A stretch of DNA of 11,043 nucleotides from a bacterium (GCA_021802115.1 JAKABA010000128.1:1-11043), one strand, 5' to 3'. Shown: positions 1 through 6,467, counted from the first letter of the stretch. The notes: generated by a model from the sequence alone, not told the origin. A program made the numbers and translations.

Positions 1-909
1 CTGCTCGCTGGACACGCGGTGCTCCACCAGGAACCGCCCGAACCGCGGGATGGGATCCAGCTCGCGCCAGCGACGCACCTCCTCCTTGTCACGGTAGAGC
101 TCGGGGTCGGCCATCGAGTGACCCCGGAAGCGGTAGGTGAGCGCCTCCACGAAGAAGGGGCCGTTGCCGGCCCGGCAGTGGGCGGTCGCCTTCTGCAGCG
201 CCTCGTACACGGAGAGGACGTCCATCCCGTCGCACTGGACCGAGGGCATGGTGTAGCCCTCGGCCTTGATGATCATGTCCTTGACCGGTGACTCCTCGGC
301 CAGGGTCGCTCCCATCCCGTAGAGGTTGTTCTCGCAGATGAAGACCACGGGCAGGTTCCAGAGGGCGGCCATGTTGAGTCCCTCGTGGAAGATCCCGTTG
401 CCGGTGGCCCCGTCCCCGAAGAAGTCCAGGACCACCTGCTCGCGCTGCTGATACTGCATGGCGTAGGCCATGCCCGCTCCGATCGGGATGTGGGAGCCCA
501 CGATGGCGTAGCCCCCCCAGAAGTTGCGCGACGCCTCGGCCAGGTGCATCGACCCGCCGCGCCCGTGGCAGAGGCCGGTCTCGCGGCCGAAGAGCTCCGC
601 CATGCAGGCCTTGGGGTCGCAACCCCTGGCCAGCGCATAGCCATGGTCCCGGTAGTGGCCGAGCACGTGGTCGTCAGGACGCGCGGCCGCCAGGGCTCCG
701 ACCGCGACCGCCTCCTCGCCTATGTACAGATGCAGGAACCCACCCACCTTGGCCTGCGCATAGGCCTCCGCGGCGTGGTCCTCGAAGTGCCGGATGAGGA
801 CCATCTTGCGGTACATCTCCCGGCACTCCTGGGCGGTCAATCCGAAGGGAAGGGCGGCTGGGCTCCGCCGGTTGCTGCGGGCCCGTGGGGTTTTCGAGTT
901 GGTGGGCAT
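1..909 (-). CDS. pdhA: Pyruvate dehydrogenase E1 component, alpha subunit (3' end cut by window edge)
   Basis: Thiamine-diphosphate-dependent E1 alpha subunit. With E1 beta it decarboxylates pyruvate and reductively acetylates the lipoyl group of E2, feeding acetyl-CoA to the TCA cycle in the cytoplasm. The 303 visible residues read through without a stop to the left edge. Seen: an N-terminal basic tail (about residues 1-20), HFED and the conserved IGEEAVAVG segment (about 63-71), CHGRGGSMH (about 114-122), the ThDP/Mg motif GDGATGNG starting near 165 and closing at the NN pair near 194-195, and a C-terminal RGHSMADPELYR segment corresponding to the E1 alpha phosphorylation-loop region. Family members are usually 320-370 aa, so roughly 20-60 residues are missing. 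E1 beta and E2 genes would be expected just left of the window (inference). The ATG at 907-909 has no spaced Shine-Dalgarno but a -10 box 6 nt upstream, so it is probably leaderless. Acetoin dehydrogenase or another 2-oxo acid dehydrogenase E1 alpha cannot be excluded without the partner genes. Confidence 0.93.
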   Translation of the reverse strand, partial: MPTNSKTPRARSNRRSPAALPFGLTAQECREMYRKMVLIRHFEDHAAEAYAQAKVGGFLHLYIGEEAVAVGALAAARPDDHVLGHYRDHGYALARGCDPKACMAELFGRETGLCHGRGGSMHLAEASRNFWGGYAIVGSHIPIGAGMAYAMQYQQREQVVLDFFGDGATGNGIFHEGLNMAALWNLPVVFICENNLYGMGATLAEESPVKDMIIKAEGYTMPSVQCDGMDVLSVYEALQKATAHCRAGNGPFFVEALTYRFRGHSMADPELYRDKEEVRRWRELDPIPRFGRFLVEHRVSSEQ

Positions 910-915
910 CCGCCT

Positions 916-921
916 AGTTTA
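916..921 (-). promoter_or_regulatory. Putative -10 box of a leaderless pdhA promoter
   Basis: On the minus strand the hexamer TAAACT, preceded by TG (extended -10 form), ends exactly 6 nt before the pdhA ATG. Transcription would then start at or within a base or two of the start codon, as in leaderless genes of Actinomycetota and Deinococcota. No recognisable TTGACA-like -35 box lies 16-19 nt upstream. The AGGCGG between the box and the ATG directly abuts the start codon and is too close to act as a normal ribosome-binding site. Confidence 0.45.
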
Positions 922-948
922 CAGAGGCCACCGCCCGCCTCCGACCGT

Positions 949-980
949 GGCCCGGGAGTCCGGCCGGATGGCCCGGAGTC
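949..980. repeat. Direct repeat with 21-bp period flanking a perfect palindrome; possible operator
   Basis: GGCCCGGGAGTC at 949-960 recurs as GGCCCGGAGTC at 970-980, start to start 21 bp apart, about two helical turns. Between them lies the perfect 10-bp palindrome TCCGGCCGGA at 959-968, and another perfect palindrome, GTCCGGAC, follows at 999-1006. The block sits 40-100 bp upstream of pdhA, in the region it shares with the divergent gene. An operator for pdhA is a guess; in DNA this GC-rich such repeats can also arise by chance. Confidence 0.3.
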
Positions 981-1098
981 GGCATTCGGGAGGCATTGGT
1001 CCGGACAACGGGCCGCATATGGCTGGTGAGAATCCGGGAAATTTTGAGGCGGGCCCTTCTGGGGGCTGCTCAAGTCGTCAGATTCGGCGCCAAATTGT

Positions 1099-1128
1099 TT
1101 GTCAATTCGCGGCTATGTGGGCTATAAT
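1099..1128 (+). promoter_or_regulatory. Sigma-70/SigA-type promoter reading rightwards
   Basis: The -35 box TTGTCA (1099-1104) and a perfect -10 box TATAAT (1123-1128) are separated by 18 bp, in a conspicuously AT-rich island of an otherwise GC-rich window. The predicted start of transcription is near 1135, giving a leader of about 154 nt before the ATG at 1289. A short inverted repeat, AATTG at 1093-1097 and CAATT at 1103-1107, straddles the -35 box and could be an operator half-site pair, though arms of 5 bp are weak evidence. By match to consensus this is the strongest promoter in the window. Confidence 0.75.
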
Positions 1129-1163
1129 TTCACTCAGCGCAGCCGCGGCTCGCGGAGCTGCCA

Positions 1164-1239
1164 GGTGATGGGGAGCACCGGGTAACCCGGTTGCGCCCGG
1201 CGCCGTTTCAAGAGAGTGTGCCCAGTGCTCCAGTGGGCA
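1164..1239 (+). ncRNA. Candidate structured 5' leader RNA (possible cis-regulatory element)
   Basis: Downstream of the strong promoter the leader contains several self-complementary blocks. GGTG (1164-1167) pairs with CACC (1176-1179) around the loop ATGGGGAG. Alternatively ACCGGG (1177-1182) pairs with CCCGGT (1186-1191) around a 3-nt loop. TGCCCA (1219-1224) pairs with TGGGCA (1234-1239) around the 9-nt loop GTGCTCCAG. The GTGCTCC in that loop is perfectly complementary to GGAGCAC at 1172-1178, so a pseudoknot or kissing-loop interaction between the first and last hairpins is possible. The first hairpin and its loop loosely resemble the start of a fluoride (crcB) riboswitch, but the rest of that consensus is not present. 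This is a by-eye reading with no folding computed; the element could be a riboswitch-like leader, a processed small RNA, or chance pairing in GC-rich DNA. Confidence 0.35.
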
Positions 1240-1274
1240 GACCGAATAAGTGGCAGCGAGACAGTTCACGCGCC

Positions 1275-1280
1275 TGAGGA
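1275..1280 (+). promoter_or_regulatory. Ribosome-binding site for the 135-aa orphan gene
   Basis: TGAGGA ends 8 nt before the ATG at 1289. It decides the start, because the upstream in-frame GTG at 1250 has no such site. Confidence 0.6.
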
Positions 1281-1288
1281 ACCCCCAC

Positions 1289-1696
1289 ATGATGACCACC
1301 GAGCGAGACAACCGGTACCGCGTCACCCGTCGCGACATCCTGCGTCGCCAGCACGAGGGCCTGGCCAGAACCAGAACCCTGCGCAAGTACCGTTCCCATC
1401 TCGAACACCTTGACCGGGTGCTGGCCGACCTGGAGGATGCCCGGATCCGGGAGCGCCGGGTGGTCCCCCCCGCCATCACCGAGGAGCTGCGCCAGGCAGA
1501 GGTGGCGCGGGCCGATCCCGACCTCGCCTCGGTCGTGGCCTCCAGCAGGCCCAGCATCGATCGGGTACAGGACGCGGTCTTTGATGCTCAGGGCAGGATC
1601 ATGGTCGAGGTGAGCCGCCTGCTGGGGCAGCCGGACTGGGTCACGATCGAGGCCGAGGAGGGCGAGGCCCTGGAGATGGAGACCTCCCGTCACTGA
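1289..1696 (+). CDS. Hypothetical protein, 135 aa, charged and helical
   Basis: I do not recognise this family. The protein is rich in Arg and Glu with almost no hydrophobic stretch, so it is predicted to be soluble, with no signal peptide or membrane segment. Residues about 10-60 alternate basic and acidic positions with regularly spaced Leu/Ile (for example HLEHLDRVLADLEDARI, about 39-55), suggesting a long helix or short coiled coil. A more mixed C-terminal part ends in an acidic stretch rich in Glu. The start is chosen at ATG 1289 (Met-Met-Thr) because TGAGGA lies 8 nt upstream; an in-frame GTG at 1250 would add 13 residues. It stands alone on the plus strand behind a near-consensus promoter and a long leader, which suggests substantial expression and perhaps regulation at the RNA level (inference). 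Its TGA stop overlaps the end of the convergent neighbour within the 7-bp TCACTGA. Confidence 0.7.
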   Translation: MMTTERDNRYRVTRRDILRRQHEGLARTRTLRKYRSHLEHLDRVLADLEDARIRERRVVPPAITEELRQAEVARADPDLASVVASSRPSIDRVQDAVFDAQGRIMVEVSRLLGQPDWVTIEAEEGEALEMETSRH

Positions 1697-2364
1697 TCGG
1701 GAGCTGACCTCCCCACCCTGACCGGGCCGCCGGCCGCCACCTCCTCATCCAGGGCGAAATTCCTCGCCAACTCGATGATCCGCGCCTGATCGCGCCGCGC
1801 CCGGCGGCTTCTGGAGGTCTCGGTGTGACGCGGGCGGACCGGCAGGTGGGCCTGGTCCGCCAGCCGCTCCGCCTCGCGGGCCTGGCGCGTCTGGTTCAGC
1901 CGCTCCCAATCCAGAACCGCCGCCTCCACCATGGTCACCTTGGCCTCCGGGGCGCCATCACCGTCGCCGCCGGCAAGCTGAGCCTCCAGCCGAGCCATCC
2001 GGGTGGGGGGCAGGCGGGTGCGAGCGATGGCCAAAACCTGATCGATGCGGGCGCTGCGCTGTCGCTCCTGCCGGGTCGCGCTCTCGCGCTCGACCTCATG
2101 AGCGCGGGCCTCGCGCAGCTCGCGCTGGGCTTCGCCGAGCAGCTCCCGGTAGCGGTCGGCCAGCCCGGCGTGGTCGCCGGTGGCGGCTGTCGCGGCCAGC
2201 TCCTCGCCGCGCTGCAACAGCCGCTGCACCGCCTCCTCGGCCCCAGCCTGCTGCAACTGGGGCAGTATGAAGACGCCGAACTTGCGGTCTACCTCCACGT
2301 ACACCTGGCGAACCTCCGGAGAGAGTTCGGGGTGCTCGGGAACCGTGAGTGGGCTACGGGACAT
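1690..2364 (-). CDS. Hypothetical protein, 224 aa, Arg/Glu/Ala-rich with predicted coiled coil
   Basis: Family not recognised. The N-terminal part (about 1-45) contains VYVEVDRKFGVFILPQL, the only stretch that looks like a folded beta/alpha segment. Residues about 45-115 are strongly helical and charged, with REL/AEA heptad-like spacing typical of a coiled coil. A Gly/Asp-rich linker (GGDGDGAPEA, about 131-140) separates this from a second helical, very basic part (about 160-205, including SRSRRARRDQAR). No signal peptide or membrane segment is seen. It lies 27 nt downstream of rpe on the same strand, so it is probably the last gene of the pentose-phosphate transcript. GGAGGT at 2375-2380, 10 nt before the ATG, is an acceptable ribosome-binding site. 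The basic C-terminal half could bind nucleic acid, but nothing specific supports this. It ends tail to tail with the plus-strand orphan gene. Confidence 0.7.
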   Translation of the reverse strand: MSRSPLTVPEHPELSPEVRQVYVEVDRKFGVFILPQLQQAGAEEAVQRLLQRGEELAATAATGDHAGLADRYRELLGEAQRELREARAHEVERESATRQERQRSARIDQVLAIARTRLPPTRMARLEAQLAGGDGDGAPEAKVTMVEAAVLDWERLNQTRQAREAERLADQAHLPVRPRHTETSRSRRARRDQARIIELARNFALDEEVAAGGPVRVGRSAPDQ

Positions 2365-2374
2365 TCGGAATTGG

Positions 2375-2380
2375 ACCTCC
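2375..2380 (-). promoter_or_regulatory. Ribosome-binding site for the 224-aa hypothetical gene
   Basis: GGAGGT on the minus strand, 10 nt upstream of the ATG at 2362-2364. It supports this start and independent initiation in the short gap after rpe. Confidence 0.5.
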
Positions 2381-2391
2381 AGAGACTCGGA

Positions 2392-3090
2392 TCAAGAAAC
2401 TGAGCTGGGAGCGGCCGCCCCGGCGCCGACACGCCCCATTTGGGCCAGCAGGCAGCCAACCCCTGCCGCCACCCCCCCCTCGGCGCGAAAGACGGAGGTG
2501 CCGGCCACCAGCACGGTGGCCCCCGCTTCCACGCACGCGGCGGCATTGCTCGCATCCACCCCGCCATCCACTTCCAGCTCGCAGGACAGGCCGCGGGTGT
2601 CGATCATGCTGCGCAACTCCACAAGCTTAGCGATTGCCCCCGGCTGGAACCTCTGACCGCCGAAGCCGGGGTCCACCGACATCACCAGCGCCAGGTCGAC
2701 CTCGTCCAGGATCTGGGTCAGGAACTGCACGGGAGTGGCGGGGTTGATGCCGACCCCGGGGCGCGCTCCCTGCAGCCGGATCGCGCCGACGGTGCGGTGG
2801 AGCTGCCGGCAGGCCTCGTAGTGGACGGTGATCAGCCCGACTCCCGCCGCCACGAAGGCCGGGATGATGGCATCCGGCTCCTCGACCATAAGGTGGGCCT
2901 CCAGCAGGAGTCCGCAGCTGCGGCGGCAGGCGGCGGCGATCTCCGGTCCCAGGGTGAGATTGGGCACGAAGTGGTTGTCCATCACATCGATGTGAATCCG
3001 ATCCGCACCGGCGCGCTCGCAGGCCGCGACCTCCTCGCCGAGCCGGGTGAAGTCGGCGGCCAGGATCGACGGCGCGAGTTCAGCCGACAT
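2392..3090 (-). CDS. rpe: Ribulose-phosphate 3-epimerase
   Basis: Interconverts D-ribulose 5-phosphate and D-xylulose 5-phosphate in the pentose phosphate pathway, supplying transketolase. The 232-residue protein is a single TIM barrel of normal family length (about 215-235). Visible signatures: APSILAADF at 6-14 with the active-site Ser8; HIDVMDNHFVPN at 33-44 with metal ligand His33 and catalytic Asp35; EAHLMV at 64-69 with metal ligand His66; the phosphate-loop segment MSVDPGFGGQRF at 137-148; and EVDGGV at 173-178 with the second catalytic acid Asp175. The last 15 residues are a low-complexity Gly/Ala/Ser tail beyond the usual fold. The ATG lies inside the end of pgl (11-bp overlap) and has no clear Shine-Dalgarno, so translational coupling to pgl is likely. 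Confidence 0.96.
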   Translation of the reverse strand: MSAELAPSILAADFTRLGEEVAACERAGADRIHIDVMDNHFVPNLTLGPEIAAACRRSCGLLLEAHLMVEEPDAIIPAFVAAGVGLITVHYEACRQLHRTVGAIRLQGARPGVGINPATPVQFLTQILDEVDLALVMSVDPGFGGQRFQPGAIAKLVELRSMIDTRGLSCELEVDGGVDASNAAACVEAGATVLVAGTSVFRAEGGVAAGVGCLLAQMGRVGAGAAAPSSVS

Positions 3091-3832
3091 GGGGCTTCGT
3101 CAGCGATCCGGCCGCCGCCCGGTCGCACCAGACCTCGCATCCGGGAGCTCGGAGAGCGACCAGTTGGGCGGGCAGGCGCACTGGATCGTAGGCTCCCTCC
3201 AGCACCTCCGCCAGGACCGCGGCCTTCGCCTCGCCCTCGACCAGGAAGCGCACCCGGGCCGCCGCACGCAGCACGCTCGGGCCCAGACTGAGGCGGCGCT
3301 GCCCGGAGGGGTGGGTGGTGGCCAGCGCCAATTTCTCCTCGGGATACGCCCGACCGGGGAACAGCGACGCGGTGTGCCCGTCGGGGCCCATCCCCAGCCC
3401 CACCCAGTCGATCCGAAGTCGACCGTCCACAGTTGGCACCAGCCCGAGGAGCCTGGCCTCGAAGCGCGCGACGACAATCTCCGGCCCGATCCCCTCCTCC
3501 ACCTCCCAACCGACCAGCATCGGCGTGGGCCCGGAGATCCGGGACACCAAGGCAGCCCTGATCATCCCCTCGTTGGAGTCGGGGTCGGTGACCGGGACCA
3601 TGCGCTCGTCACCCGGAACCAGCACCACCCGGGCCCAATCTATCCCAGGAAGCTCCGCCAGGACCTCCAGGGCGGCCCGCGGTGTCGTGCCGCCCGGCAG
3701 CGCCACCACCGCCTCACCGCGAGCCGTCACCGCCTGCTGGATCTCCACCGCCATCGTGTGAGCGGCGAACTCGGCCAGCTCCTTGGGCCCGTCCAGAGGT
3801 CTCACCAGGGGGTCGTGGAGGTCTTGAGTCAT
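3080..3832 (-). CDS. pgl: 6-phosphogluconolactonase (SOL/DevB family)
   Basis: Hydrolyses 6-phospho-D-glucono-1,5-lactone to 6-phosphogluconate, the second step of the oxidative pentose phosphate pathway. With the chosen start it is 250 aa, normal for the DevB/SOL family. Seen: the phosphate-binding-type motif LPGGTTP (45-51), GDER (74-77) followed by DSNEGM, and the family hallmark GLGMGPDGHTASLFPG (145-160), with the His at 153 in the usual catalytic neighbourhood. ATG 3832 is preferred because GGCAGGTGG lies about 11 nt upstream. An in-frame GTG at 3847 would add five residues (Met-Ala-Asp-Leu-Ala) but has a poorer ribosome-binding site and itself lies inside that motif. It follows tkt by 94 nt and overlaps rpe by 11 bp, so the three are probably one transcript. 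The zwf gene that would supply its substrate is not in the window. Confidence 0.94.
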   Translation of the reverse strand: MTQDLHDPLVRPLDGPKELAEFAAHTMAVEIQQAVTARGEAVVALPGGTTPRAALEVLAELPGIDWARVVLVPGDERMVPVTDPDSNEGMIRAALVSRISGPTPMLVGWEVEEGIGPEIVVARFEARLLGLVPTVDGRLRIDWVGLGMGPDGHTASLFPGRAYPEEKLALATTHPSGQRRLSLGPSVLRAAARVRFLVEGEAKAAVLAEVLEGAYDPVRLPAQLVALRAPGCEVWCDRAAAGSLTKPHVG

Positions 3833-3926
3833 CGCCAAATCAGCCACCTGCCCACGGCGTCGAGCCGCCGCAAGGCCCCCGCCCGGTGGGCGGCCGCCAG
3901 CCGCGGTCGGCGCCGACCCGCACGGG

Positions 3927-5966
3927 TCATCTGGCCATGGCCTCCGTGGCCTTGGCCACGATCGCGTCCACGGTCAGGCCCAGGTGCCGGTAGACGTCCT
4001 CGTAGGGGGCGGAGGCGCCGAAACGGTCCACCCCCACCACACCGCCACGCTCGCCCACCAGCACCCGCCAGGGCTCGCTCACGCCGGCCTCCACCGCCAC
4101 CCTGGCGGTGACCCCGGCGGGAAGCACCTGCTCCCGGTACGCCGGCTCCTGCTCGTGGAACAGCTCCAACGACGGCATGCTGACCAGCCGGGTGGGGACT
4201 CCGTCCCGCTGCAGGGCACCCCTGGCTTCCGCGCAGAGGCTGAGTTCGGAGCCGGTCCCGATCAGGATCACCCGGGGCTCGCCTCCCGCCGCCTCCTGGA
4301 GCACGTACCCGCCGCGGGACACCCCCGCCTCCGCCAGCGCCGCGGTGCCCTCCAAAACCGGCACGTTCTGGCGGCACAGGACCAGGGCCGTGGGAGCCTG
4401 GTTGCGCTCCAGGGCGACCGCCCAGGCCCAGCTGGACTCGTTGGCGTCGCCGGGGCGCAGCACCACCAGGTTGGGCATCACCCGCAGCGACGCCAGCTGC
4501 TCCACGGGCTGGTGGGTCGGCCCGTCCTCGCCGAGGCCGACGCTGTCGTGGGTGTAGACCCAGACCACGGGCAGATGGGACAGGGCGGAGAGCCGGACCG
4601 ACGGACGCTGGTAGTCGGAGAAGGTGAAGAACGTGGCGCTGTACGGACGCAGGCCGCCGTGCGCGGCCATCCCGTTGCAGGCGGCGCCCATCGCGTGCTC
4701 GCGCACGCCGAAGTGCAGGTTCCGCCCCTCTCCGGTCTGGCCGTCAAAGTCGCCCTGCCCCTCCAGACCAGTCTTGGTGGACTCCGAGAGGTCGGCGTCG
4801 CCACCCAGGATCCAGGGGATCCTCTCCGCGAGCGCATTCAGGGCCCGGCCGGCGGATGCCCGCGTGGCGATGTCCTTGTCCCCCACCTGCCAGCGCGGCA
4901 GGGCCGACCGCCACCCCTGGGGCAGTTCCCCGGACTGGGCCATCCGCCACTCCTTCGCGAGCTCGGGGTTGGCCTCCGCCCACCCGGCGAATGCCTCGCG
5001 CCAGGCGGCGCTCAGCCGGGCGCCTTGCTCGACCGCCCGGCCGAAGTGTTCGGCGGCCTGTGCCGGGACGTAGAAGAAGCGCTCCGGATCCCACCCGTAG
5101 GCGCGCTTGGCGGCCGCCACCTCCTCCGGCCCGAGCGGGGAGCCGTGCGCGGCGTTGGTGTCCTGCTTGTGGGGCGCACCGTAGCCGATGTGGGTTCGCA
5201 CCGCGATCAGCGAGGGCCTGGTCTCGTCGGCTACCGCGGCCGCGATCGCCGCCTCGATGCCGGCCAGGTCGAGATTGCCGTCCTCCACCCGCTGCACCTG
5301 CCATCCGTAGGCCCGGAACCGCTCCGGGACGTCCTCGGAGAAGGACAGAGAGGTGGGGCCGTCGAGCGAGACGTGGTTGTCGTCGTAGAGACAGACCAGC
5401 TTGCCCAGACCCAGATGGCCGGCGAGGGAGGCCGCCTCGGAGGAGACCCCTTCCATCAGGTCGCCATCGCCGCAGAGGACAAAGGTGCGATGGTTGACGA
5501 TCTCATGGCCGGGCCGGTTGTAGCGGTGCGCCAGGGCCCGCTCCGCGATGGCCATCCCCACCGAGTTGCCAAAGCCCTGGCCCAGGGGACCGGTGGTGAC
5601 CTCGACTCCGGGGGTCAGCCCGCGCTCGGGATGCCCAGGGGTGATCGAGCCCCAGGTTCTGAACCTCTGCAGATCCTCCATCGACACCCCGTAACCGGTC
5701 AGGTGGAGCAGCGCGTAGAGCAGCATCGAACCGTGACCGGCGGAGAGGATGAAGCGATCCCGGTCCGCCCAGCCGGGGTCGTGGGGATCGTGGCGCAGGA
5801 ACTTGGTCCAGAGCACATAGGCCATCGGAGCCGCGCCCATCGGCAGGCCGGGATGGCCCGAGTTGGCCTTCTGCACGGCGTCGATCGCCAGGCAGCGGAT
5901 GGTGTTGATGCAGAGGTTGTCGAGCTCGCTGCCGGCCTGCGGCAGCACCTCAACCGAATCGGTCAT
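3927..5966 (-). CDS. tkt: Transketolase
   Basis: ThDP-dependent enzyme that moves two-carbon units between ketose and aldose phosphates (xylulose 5-P, ribose 5-P, sedoheptulose 7-P, erythrose 4-P, fructose 6-P, glyceraldehyde 3-P). At 679 aa it is full length. N-terminal PP domain: SGHPGLPMG (36-44), [13 protein letters not shown] (77-89), GPLGQGF (126-132), and the ThDP/Mg motif GDGDLMEG (166-173) with the paired Asn in DDN (195-197). The substrate-binding His of AHGSPLG is near 274. Pyr domain: [10 protein letters not shown] (418-427) with the catalytic Glu423, and [19 protein letters not shown] (472-490) with the conserved His473. The C-terminal domain runs to about 679. Start: ATG 5966 has GGAGG 9 nt upstream. 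The ATG at 5972 sits directly against that site, and the frame stays open for another 120 or so codons upstream that show no transketolase-like sequence. Confidence 0.97.
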   Translation of the reverse strand: MTDSVEVLPQAGSELDNLCINTIRCLAIDAVQKANSGHPGLPMGAAPMAYVLWTKFLRHDPHDPGWADRDRFILSAGHGSMLLYALLHLTGYGVSMEDLQRFRTWGSITPGHPERGLTPGVEVTTGPLGQGFGNSVGMAIAERALAHRYNRPGHEIVNHRTFVLCGDGDLMEGVSSEAASLAGHLGLGKLVCLYDDNHVSLDGPTSLSFSEDVPERFRAYGWQVQRVEDGNLDLAGIEAAIAAAVADETRPSLIAVRTHIGYGAPHKQDTNAAHGSPLGPEEVAAAKRAYGWDPERFFYVPAQAAEHFGRAVEQGARLSAAWREAFAGWAEANPELAKEWRMAQSGELPQGWRSALPRWQVGDKDIATRASAGRALNALAERIPWILGGDADLSESTKTGLEGQGDFDGQTGEGRNLHFGVREHAMGAACNGMAAHGGLRPYSATFFTFSDYQRPSVRLSALSHLPVVWVYTHDSVGLGEDGPTHQPVEQLASLRVMPNLVVLRPGDANESSWAWAVALERNQAPTALVLCRQNVPVLEGTAALAEAGVSRGGYVLQEAAGGEPRVILIGTGSELSLCAEARGALQRDGVPTRLVSMPSLELFHEQEPAYREQVLPAGVTARVAVEAGVSEPWRVLVGERGGVVGVDRFGASAPYEDVYRHLGLTVDAIVAKATEAMAR

Positions 5967-5975
5967 CTTCATCCA

Positions 5976-5980
5976 CCTCC
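5976..5980 (-). promoter_or_regulatory. Ribosome-binding site of tkt
   Basis: GGAGG (part of GGAGGTGG) on the minus strand, with 9 nt to the ATG at 5964-5966. It is the best Shine-Dalgarno in the minus-strand cluster. It rules out the adjacent ATG at 5970-5972, which abuts the motif. Confidence 0.7.
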
Positions 5981-6040
5981 GCTGCGACTCGACTGCCCTT
6001 GGCCCCATGCTCTCATGACCGGGCGCCCGGCGGCCCGAGA

Positions 6041-6385
6041 TCAGTTCGCCGCTACCGGTTCGAGGGCGCCGGTCTCCACCGGACCCCCCGCGGACATCCA
6101 CTCGCTGAGCCCACCCACCAGGGCCGCCGCGGGCAGCCCCTGCTCCCGCAGGAACTTGGCCGCCCGGAAGCTCCTGGACCCGGCCGAGCAGTAGACCACG
6201 ATGGGCCCTGAGCGGGGCAGCTCGCGCCATCTCCGGCCCAGCTCGCTGATGGGGATCCACAGTGAACCAGGAATCCGGCCGGCCTCGCGCTCCTGGCGCT
6301 CTCTCACATCGAGCAGGACGGCTCCGGCGGCCAACCACTCGAGGGCTGCCTCCCGCTCCACCTCTATGGGCAAGACCAACGCCAT
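6041..6385 (-). CDS. Single-domain rhodanese-like protein
   Basis: A stand-alone rhodanese domain of 114 aa that probably carries a persulfide on its active-site cysteine and transfers sulfane sulfur in the cytoplasm. Visible: [18 protein letters not shown] (24-41), the classic N-terminal rhodanese segment, and [10 protein letters not shown] (63-72) with Cys66 heading a CxxGxR active-site loop, followed by AAKFLREQG and LVGGLSEW (89-96). A six-residue active-site loop ending in Arg fits GlpE/PspE-type sulfurtransferases; it is not a Cdc25-like seven-residue loop. ATG 6385 is chosen because the domain starts right after it. The open frame extends to a TTG at 6436, but the added residues look unrelated and have no ribosome-binding site. 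It lies 74 nt upstream of tkt, so it may share the transcript. Its physiological acceptor cannot be told from context. Confidence 0.87.
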   Translation of the reverse strand: MALVLPIEVEREAALEWLAAGAVLLDVRERQEREAGRIPGSLWIPISELGRRWRELPRSGPIVVYCSAGSRSFRAAKFLREQGLPAAALVGGLSEWMSAGGPVETGALEPVAAN

Positions 6386-6391
6386 GCCGGG

Positions 6392-6397
6392 ATTATC
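6392..6397 (-). promoter_or_regulatory. Putative -10 box of a leaderless promoter before the rhodanese gene
   Basis: GATAAT on the minus strand (5 of 6 matches to TATAAT) ends exactly 6 nt before the ATG at 6385. This is the same geometry as upstream of pdhA. There is no Shine-Dalgarno in the intervening CCCGGC and no obvious -35 box. It suggests a transcript starting at the rhodanese ATG and possibly running through tkt-pgl-rpe (inference). Confidence 0.4.
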
Positions 6398-6467
6398 GGG
6401 GAACGACGGGCCGCCCAGATGAGCAGGCCGGCCCAACCGGCGCCGCCCCGGCCGGCCGAGTCCCGGC

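Noticed and set aside
1164..1239. Fluoride (crcB) riboswitch in the leader of the orphan gene
   Set aside because: The first hairpin with its ATGGGGAG loop and the CTCC partner resemble that class. However, the expected short P3 helix followed by the TGATG segment is absent, the linkers are too long, and the downstream gene is not a fluoride transporter or related enzyme.
3984..6194. 736-codon open frame on the plus strand opposite tkt
   Set aside because: It is the antisense shadow of a GC-rich real gene: its translation is low-complexity (His/Gly/Arg/Pro-rich), matches no family, and tkt on the other strand is unambiguous.
5967..6338. N-terminal extension of transketolase by about 120 residues
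   Set aside because: The frame is open, but the extra residues overlap the rhodanese gene out of frame, show no transketolase sequence, and the GGAGG at 5976-5980 fits the internal ATG.
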